Source of the DNA: Desulfocarbo sp964620595 | Lineage (GTDB): Bacteria; Desulfobacterota; Desulfarculia; Desulfarculales; Desulfarculaceae | Assembly (NCBI GenBank): GCA_964620595.1 | Contig: CAZUHP010000001.1 | Location: forward strand, 124,001-188,000 | Direction: 5' to 3' | Length of the DNA: 64,000 nucleotides | Shown here: positions 59,166-64,000 of the stretch, piece by piece | How positions within the stretch are numbered: position 1 is the stretch's first letter | How the letters are laid out: each line of letters begins with the position of its first letter | The notes under the pieces: generated by a model | What the model was told of the DNA's origin: nothing | Seen by the model: the letters and a program-made list of their open reading frames with translations, nothing else | Databases searched by the model: none | Made by a program: the position numbers and the translations under genes

Positions 59166-60818
59166 TTAGTTGAGCCCGGCCGCCGGCTGGGGCGACAGGC
59201 GCTGTAGCATGGCGTAGGCCGCCTGGTCCGGGCCGGCCGGGGCCGGGTCCGAGGCCAAGGCCTCGTCCTGGTCGGCCGGTCCCAGACAAAGGGTGAGCAT
59301 CCGCTCCATGCGGTGGTAATAGGTGTGTTCGTTCAGCACCCGGCGCCGCCCGGCCCGGGCGATGCGGGCGCGCTCCTCGGGATGGTCCAGGTAGTGGCGG
59401 GCCATGTCCAGCAGCTCGTCCTCGCTGGCGAACACCGCCACCTCCCGCCCCGGGGCCAGGAGGCGTTCCAGGCCCGCCACCCGGTCCACCAGTTGGAAGC
59501 CGCCGCAGGCCGCCACCTCGAAGGTGCGGGGGTTCACGAAGTCGGCCCGGGCCACCCCGTCGTCCGGGGTGGGCGAGGAGTGCAGGTTCAGGACCACCGG
59601 GCAGGCGTTGTAGACCTTGATCACCTCCTCGGTCTCCAGCCGGCGGCCGCCCTCGCGCACCAGGGGGCCCAGCGGCCCCTGGCTGGGCCAGGCCGTGCCC
59701 CAAAGGCCCAGGGGAAGCCCCCTTTGCACCAGGCGGCCCAGCACCACCCGGCGGTTGGGATAGCCGTGGCCCATGAAGCCCACCGGCGCGTGGAAGCGGG
59801 CCAGGTCCGCCTTGGAAAGCTCCAGGGGCCGGTGCACCGGCGGGTGGGCGGCCACGGGCAGAAAGGCGTGGTTGGCGCCCAGCCGGTCCAGCTCCGCCTC
59901 CAGGGCCGGGCCCTGGATGTGGAAGAAGTGGGTGTAGGCCGCGGCCAGGTGGCGGAAGTAGTCCATGTGGCGGTAGTTCTCGATGAACCAGAAGGCAGTG
60001 GGCACGCCCAGGCGGTCCAGGGCCTCCACCGCCTGCACCGCCAGCGGGGCCTGGGCCATGGCCAGCACCAGGTGGGGCTGGAACTCCTCGGCCGCCATCA
60101 CCGTGAGCTCGCCCAGAAAGCGCACCATGGGTATCTCCACCACCTCGCGCCGCGCCTCGGGCAGCTTGCTGTGCCGCACCAGGCGGTGCAGGGGCTCCAC
60201 CGCGTCCAGGGGCACCAGGTTCACCTGGCAGCCCAGCTCCTTGAGGGCCTCGGCGCACCAGTAGGTGATGGGCAGGCTGCCCCCCCACACCGGCGGCACC
60301 ACCAGCACCCGGGGCCGGGCCGGCCGGGGCCTGGTGCCGGGGGCGGGCTCGGCCAGGCGGCGGGCCAGTCCCCGGGCCTCCAGGGGATAGAGCCGGGCGC
60401 TGGGCCGGTGCAGGAAGAGCCGGCGGCCGGAGAGGTCGCCCAGCCGGTCCGGGTCCACCACCAGGTGGATGGAGGCCAACAGCCCGCCCAGGTCGCGGGC
60501 CGCCAGGGCCAGGCGCAGCAGGCCGGGGTTGGGCTCCCACACCACCAGGTCGCGGCCCATGAGCGGCTCCAGGTGGTAGCCCAGGCCAAAGCCCAGGCAG
60601 ACCAGGGGGCCGGGCGGCGCGGTCTGGGCCAGGCGCAGGCCCTCGGCCACCGGGTCCACGGTGGAGGTGAGACGTACCTTGCCCAGCCTGAGGGCGGGCG
60701 GCCCCTTGCGGCTGGGCTCCACTGCCGCCTCGGGCGGCAGGGGCGCTTCGGCCAGGGCCCGGGCCAGATCGGGCTGGCGCTGGGCCAGGGCGGCCAGGTT
60801 TTTCTCCAGAAAGTCCAT
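59166..60818 (-). CDS. CgeB/DUF3880-type glycosyltransferase with Maf-like N-terminus
   Basis: A 550-aa protein. Residues about 55-170 (VCLGFGLGYHLEPLMGRDLVVWEPNPGLLRLAL) recall the N-terminal part of Maf/DUF115 flagellin-modifying proteins. From about 165 there is a GT-B fold of the DUF3880/CgeB type: RVLVVPPVWGGSLPITYW, AFWFIENYRHMDYF, then VVLNLHSSPTPDDGVARADFVNPRTFEVAACGG and the C-terminal VLNEHTYYHRMERML. Such proteins occur in many deltaproteobacterial flagellar loci. Together with FliD/FliS it may glycosylate flagellin before export. GGAGG precedes the ATG, and the sigma-54 promoter is 31 bases upstream. Confidence 0.8.
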   Translation of the reverse strand: MDFLEKNLAALAQRQPDLARALAEAPLPPEAAVEPSRKGPPALRLGKVRLTSTVDPVAEGLRLAQTAPPGPLVCLGFGLGYHLEPLMGRDLVVWEPNPGLLRLALAARDLGGLLASIHLVVDPDRLGDLSGRRLFLHRPSARLYPLEARGLARRLAEPAPGTRPRPARPRVLVVPPVWGGSLPITYWCAEALKELGCQVNLVPLDAVEPLHRLVRHSKLPEARREVVEIPMVRFLGELTVMAAEEFQPHLVLAMAQAPLAVQAVEALDRLGVPTAFWFIENYRHMDYFRHLAAAYTHFFHIQGPALEAELDRLGANHAFLPVAAHPPVHRPLELSKADLARFHAPVGFMGHGYPNRRVVLGRLVQRGLPLGLWGTAWPSQGPLGPLVREGGRRLETEEVIKVYNACPVVLNLHSSPTPDDGVARADFVNPRTFEVAACGGFQLVDRVAGLERLLAPGREVAVFASEDELLDMARHYLDHPEERARIARAGRRRVLNEHTYYHRMERMLTLCLGPADQDEALASDPAPAGPDQAAYAMLQRLSPQPAAGLN

Positions 60819-60848
60819 GCAACCTCCAGGGTTGTCTACTGGTTATCA

Positions 60849-60864
60849 AGCAAACTCCATACCA
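60849..60864 (-). promoter_or_regulatory. Sigma-54 promoter of the CgeB-like operon
   Basis: Minus-strand TGGTATGGAGTTTGCT, exact spacing and a full match to TGGYAYG-N4-TTGCW. It lies 31 bases before the ATG at 60818. It drives the glycosyltransferase, the unknown protein and the FliT-like gene. Confidence 0.85.
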
Positions 60865-60968
60865 CGGCCCGGCCGGGGAATCGCCCTGGCCGCCCGGCGG
60901 GGCCTTTCCAGTCTAACCATCCGTTATGGCTGGCTATATTAGCTTCGGCCCTTTCGCCCTCCCCGGCC

Positions 60969-62612
60969 TCAGACACCTGCGGCCAGCTCCAACACGGCAG
61001 AAGCGGCCCGGCAGGCCTGGGACAATCCTGCCGGGGCCGGGGGACCGGCCGCCTGGCCCAGGGCCCTCAGCCCCGGCGCCGTGGCCAGGACCCGGCGCAG
61101 GGCAGCCATATCGCCGCCCGCCGCGGCCGCGGCCATGCGGGCGGCGGCCTTGGCCAGTCCCTCCAGTTCGGCCCGGGTCTGCCCCGCGTGGGGGGCGACG
61201 GGGGCGTGGGGGGCGTGGGGGGCGGGGGGGGCGGGGGGCAGATATTCGGCTTGCAGCTCGGCGGCCACCTGGTCGAGGTCCAGGCGGTAGCTGGGCCGCA
61301 AGAGCAGGCGGCCGGCCTCGCGCAGGGCCAGGGCCAGGCCGGTGCCGGTGCTCAGCGGCCGCGGCGCCAAGGGGCGGTAGCGCTGGCCGAAGCGGTCCAG
61401 CTCGCCGGCCAGGGCCTCCACCCCGGCCGGCAGGTCCAGCCCCTGGGCCGCCCTGGCGGCCGAGGCGCCGTCCAGGAGCGCCCGGGCAGCCTTCAGCGCG
61501 GCCCTGGGGGTGATGAGCCCCCGGCAGGGCGCCCGGCCCTGGCAAGGAGGGCGGTGCTCCTGGCAGGGGCCGCACTGGTCCCGGGCCTGCAAGACCAGGT
61601 GGCCGCGGCCATAGGGCCCGGTCTCGTGCACCTGGGCCGGCCCCATGTACAGGGCCAGCACCCTGGCCCCCACCGCGGTGGCCAGGTGCAGGCTGCCGGT
61701 GTCGGCCGAAACCACCAACTCGGCCGCTTCCAGCACCGCGGCCAGGGTGGCCAGGTCGGTGCGGCCCATGAGATCGCAGACCCCCTCCCCGGCCGCGCCC
61801 AGCTCCCGCCGGAGGCGGCGACCCAGCACCCGCTCCCGGGCGGAGCCCACCAGGACCAGGTGCGCGCCCTGGTCCATCAGGCCCCGGCCCAGGGAGGCAA
61901 AGGAAGCCAGAGGCCATCGCCGCAGGTCGTTGTTGGCGCCCAGTTGCAGCACCACCAGGGGCCCTCCCCGGGGCAACAGCTCGCGGGCGGCCCGGCGCGC
62001 GGCCGGGCTCACCTGGTGGTCCAGGCGCTCCAGGGGCGGGCCCGAGGGCCCGGCATAGGAGGCCAGGATGTCGGTCAGGTGCAGGCGGGTGAGCCGCCGG
62101 TCGGCCACCAGGCCCATCATGAAGGGGCTCCAGTCCTCGCCCGCCAGTTCCTGGCCGTCCAGGCGCCAGCCGCGCAGCCGGGCCTTGGGCCAGCCCGCGG
62201 CGATGGAGGCGCACAAAAGGCTCAGGTTCAGGTTGTAGACCTCCTCCACCGGCCGGGACCACACCGGCCGCAGGAGTCCCCGCAGCCGGGCCAGGCGCAG
62301 GCGCAGGGGCTCGTCCGCCGCGGCCGCGTCCTCCAGGGAGGCAGGGTCCAGGATCAGCACCCGGCCCCGGTGGCGGCAGGCCAGGGCCAAGGGGGCCTGG
62401 GCCGGAGTGACCAGCAGGTCGGGCCGGCCCAGGGCGGCCAGCAGGGGGGTGGTCTGCAGGAAATCGCCCAGCCGGGCGAGCTGGATCACCAGCCGCCGAC
62501 CCCCGGGGGCGACGGGGGGGGCGGGGGCGACGGGGGGGGCGGGAGCCACGGGGGGGGCGGGAGCCACGGAGAGGGCGGGGGGGGCGGAGCGGGGTTTAGA
62601 CGAGGCCGGCAC
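60969..62612 (-). CDS. GT9 family glycosyltransferase with repeat-encoded N-terminus
   Basis: A 547-aa protein. The start (GTG 62612, AGGAGG upstream) overlaps the preceding gene by 17 bases. Residues about 15-35 are a Pro/Val/Ala run (APPVAPAPPVAPAPPVAP) encoded by G-rich mini-repeats on the plus strand. The GT9 heptosyltransferase core follows: RRLVIQLARLGDFLQTTPLL, GGPLVVLQLGAN, VVSADTGSLHLATAVGARVLALYMGPAQVHETGPYG. A cysteine patch CGPCQEHRPPCQGRAPC follows the core. A second repeat-encoded run (APHAPHAPVAPHAG) lies near residue 455. The repeats make the gene a candidate for slipped-strand length variation. Confidence 0.8.
   Translation of the reverse strand: MPASSKPRSAPPALSVAPAPPVAPAPPVAPAPPVAPGGRRLVIQLARLGDFLQTTPLLAALGRPDLLVTPAQAPLALACRHRGRVLILDPASLEDAAAADEPLRLRLARLRGLLRPVWSRPVEEVYNLNLSLLCASIAAGWPKARLRGWRLDGQELAGEDWSPFMMGLVADRRLTRLHLTDILASYAGPSGPPLERLDHQVSPAARRAARELLPRGGPLVVLQLGANNDLRRWPLASFASLGRGLMDQGAHLVLVGSARERVLGRRLRRELGAAGEGVCDLMGRTDLATLAAVLEAAELVVSADTGSLHLATAVGARVLALYMGPAQVHETGPYGRGHLVLQARDQCGPCQEHRPPCQGRAPCRGLITPRAALKAARALLDGASAARAAQGLDLPAGVEALAGELDRFGQRYRPLAPRPLSTGTGLALALREAGRLLLRPSYRLDLDQVAAELQAEYLPPAPPAPHAPHAPVAPHAGQTRAELEGLAKAAARMAAAAAGGDMAALRRVLATAPGLRALGQAAGPPAPAGLSQACRAASAVLELAAGV
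61193..61240. repeat. G-rich mini-repeat inside GT9 gene (C-terminal part)
   Basis: Variable GGGGGGCG units that on the minus strand encode an Ala/Pro/His-rich run. In-frame within the GT9 gene. Confidence 0.6.
62502..62590. repeat. G-rich mini-repeat inside GT9 gene (N-terminal part)
   Basis: Runs of 7-9 G with GCGACG or GCGGGAGCCACG between them; on the minus strand they encode PPVAPA repeats. Length change in a G run would shift the frame close to the start. Confidence 0.65.
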
Positions 62613-64000
62613 GTCGCACCTCCTCCACCAGGTGGGCGGGCGCAGGCCGGACGCGCCGGAGGGCGGCGTCCGGGTCCAGGCTGCCCGGGGCCGGACCCTC
62701 CACCGGCGCCACCGCCAGCCAGCGGCCGGCGTGGTAGCGGTGGGCGCCCTTGCCCACCAGGCCCCGGGGCACGAAGGCCAGCGCCATGCGCCGCCCGGGC
62801 AGCAGTTGGATCAGCTCGTCGCGGCCCAGGTCGTGCCAGCGGCCCAGGTAGCCGGGACTGATCAGGGGCCAGGCGCCACTGGCCACGCACAGGACCACCA
62901 GGCCGTTGGGCTGGCAGGAGGCCAGCGCCTCCTTCAGGAAGGCGGCGGGGTCGGGCTGGCGCTCCAGCCGGTCGCGGATGACCAGGGCGTGCAGGCCGGC
63001 CGCGGCCCCGGGCGAGGCCAACTCCTCCACCTCCGCCCCGGGCAGGCGGGCGGCCAGGCCGGCGGCGGTGCGCCCCTGGTCCGCGGCCAGCACCCCCACC
63101 CGGGCCTGGTCCGTGGCCCGGTCCAGGGCCGGGGCCACCAACTTGGCCAGCTCGTCCAGGAGGCGGCCCTCGGCCGGGTCGGGCGGCACCGGCCCTTCCT
63201 CCATGACTTCCAGCGGTCGGGCCAGCACCTGGCCTGCTGCCTGGCGGTCGCCGCCCAGGAGCAGGCTCACCGCCAGGGAAGGGCCCTGGCTGGCCAGGCG
63301 CTCCTCGATCTTCGCGAGGAACAGCGCCTCCCACTCCGCCGCGATGAGCGCCCAGTCGTGGCGCTGCCACACCTGTTGGCGGGCAGCCTCGGCCGACTCG
63401 GCCGCGCGCCGGGGATCGCTCAATAGCTCGAGCGCGCGCTGGATATAGGCTTCCAGGTATTCCGGCGACCCGGGCTCGCCCGGGACCAGCAGCTCCGGCG
63501 TGTAGACCGTCTCGGAAAGGGCAAAGGCGTCGCTGGTGAGTATCGGGGTGGCCACCGCCTGGGCCTCCAGGGCGGCTATGCATGATATCTCTGGAAATAC
63601 GCAGGGATACAAAAGAGCCTCGCAAGAGGCCAAGTGGCGGTAATAGGCTTGTTTGGGCAGGGGGCCCAGCACCTCCACCCCGGGGGATTCTTCGAGCAAT
63701 CGCTCGATCTCGGCATACTCCTTTTGCAGGCTGGGGTGGATGGCGGTGTCGTTCACCTGGTAGCCGCACACGGCCAGGCGCAGGTGGGGCAGCTCGGCCT
63801 TGAGCCGGGGCCAGATTTTTTCGAGCAGTAGCTTCAACCCTCTTTCGGGCCGGGATACATAGGTCACCAGGCCGGGCTGGCGCTCCACCCCCCGGCTGGC
63901 CCGGGCGATGAGTTCCAGGTCCAGGCCGTTGCGGGTGATGACCAGCTTTTCCACGCAGGCCGGCAGCCGGGTGGCATAGTCCTGGGCGTGGAATCCGCTC
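62596..64000 (-). CDS. GT4-type glycosyltransferase, 5' partial
   Basis: Open to the window edge; about 468 residues are visible. The most upstream residues (SGFHAQDYATRLPACVEKLVITRNGLDLEL) are GT4-like, so the GTG at 63954 is internal. GT4 features: VTYVSRPERGLKLLLEKIWPRLK, LGPLPKQAYYRHLASCEALLYPCVFPEISCIAALEAQAVATPILTSDAFAL (donor-sugar region). The C-terminal about 200 residues (GDRQAAGQVLARPLEVMEEG onward) resemble a degenerate methyltransferase-like fold (AGLHALVIRDRLER, PNGLVVLCVASG). It overlaps the GT9 gene by 17 bases. Acceptor unknown. Confidence 0.78.
   Translation of the reverse strand, partial: SGFHAQDYATRLPACVEKLVITRNGLDLELIARASRGVERQPGLVTYVSRPERGLKLLLEKIWPRLKAELPHLRLAVCGYQVNDTAIHPSLQKEYAEIERLLEESPGVEVLGPLPKQAYYRHLASCEALLYPCVFPEISCIAALEAQAVATPILTSDAFALSETVYTPELLVPGEPGSPEYLEAYIQRALELLSDPRRAAESAEAARQQVWQRHDWALIAAEWEALFLAKIEERLASQGPSLAVSLLLGGDRQAAGQVLARPLEVMEEGPVPPDPAEGRLLDELAKLVAPALDRATDQARVGVLAADQGRTAAGLAARLPGAEVEELASPGAAAGLHALVIRDRLERQPDPAAFLKEALASCQPNGLVVLCVASGAWPLISPGYLGRWHDLGRDELIQLLPGRRMALAFVPRGLVGKGAHRYHAGRWLAVAPVEGPAPGSLDPDAALRRVRPAPAHLVEEVRRAGLV

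Noticed and set aside
59313..62861. Plus-strand open frame of 1182 codons
   Set aside because: Antisense to three clear glycosyltransferase-related genes.

Overview
The window looks like chromosomal DNA of a motile, high-GC, Gram-negative bacterium. The best guess is a Desulfobacterota/deltaproteobacterial lineage such as Desulfarculales. This rests on outer-membrane genes (TonB receptor, LolA), CheV, tandem flagellins with FliD/FliS, extensive sigma-54 promoter use, and many radical SAM enzymes and glycosyltransferases; it is inference, not a database result. A 100-N gap at 10725-10824 is flanked by the same 55 bp, so the sequence is a draft scaffold.

The left part (1-15.3 kb) is mostly housekeeping or general surface biology: a partial glycosyltransferase, phosphoglycerate mutase, a TonB-dependent receptor, a U32 peptidase-family protein, CheV, a small secreted protein, SurE, an FmdB-like zinc ribbon, LolA, NhaA, a bacterial eRF1-like protein with a zinc ribbon, and a pseudo-receiver/TPR protein.

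From about 15.5 kb to the right edge the window is a surface-glycan and flagellin-modification island. It has a UDP-GlcNAc 2-epimerase and a plus-strand operon (16.9-22.3 kb) with a NodU/CmcH carbamoyltransferase, two tiny proteins, an SGNH hydrolase and a TPR/radical SAM protein. A long minus-strand operon (32.6-22.4 kb) follows, with a TPR double-glycosyltransferase, three methyltransferases, three radical SAM/SPASM enzymes and a polysaccharide deacetylase. A plus-strand operon (33.3-37.4 kb) carries a radical SAM enzyme, a DegT aminotransferase and an AsnB amidotransferase. An ATP-grasp / B12-radical SAM / amidohydrolase set (37.6-42.3 kb) comes next, then a second double-glycosyltransferase with a SEC-C motif. 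Two large flagellins are flanked by TPR and GT2 proteins. FliD-FliS and a minus-strand operon (CgeB-like glycosyltransferase, unknown protein, FliT/FlgN-like chaperone) come next, followed by a GT9 and a partial GT4 enzyme.

The main unifying signal is regulatory. Sigma-54 (-24/-12) sequences very close to TGGCAYG-N4-TTGCW lie just upstream of at least seven transcription units, including fliDS, the CgeB-like operon and three of the modification operons. The flagellins instead carry sigma-28-like promoters, and their leaders share a hairpin exposing GGA next to the Shine-Dalgarno site, which suggests CsrA control. A reasonable reading is that flagellar filament assembly and an elaborate modification pathway (carbamoylation, methylation, amination, amidation, deacetylation, radical chemistry, glycosyl transfer) are expressed as one class of flagellar genes. 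The modification targets are inferred, not shown.

G-rich mini-repeats built on GGGGGCGACG recur between genes and inside two sugar-related genes. No rRNA, tRNA, CRISPR array, transposase or integrase was recognised.
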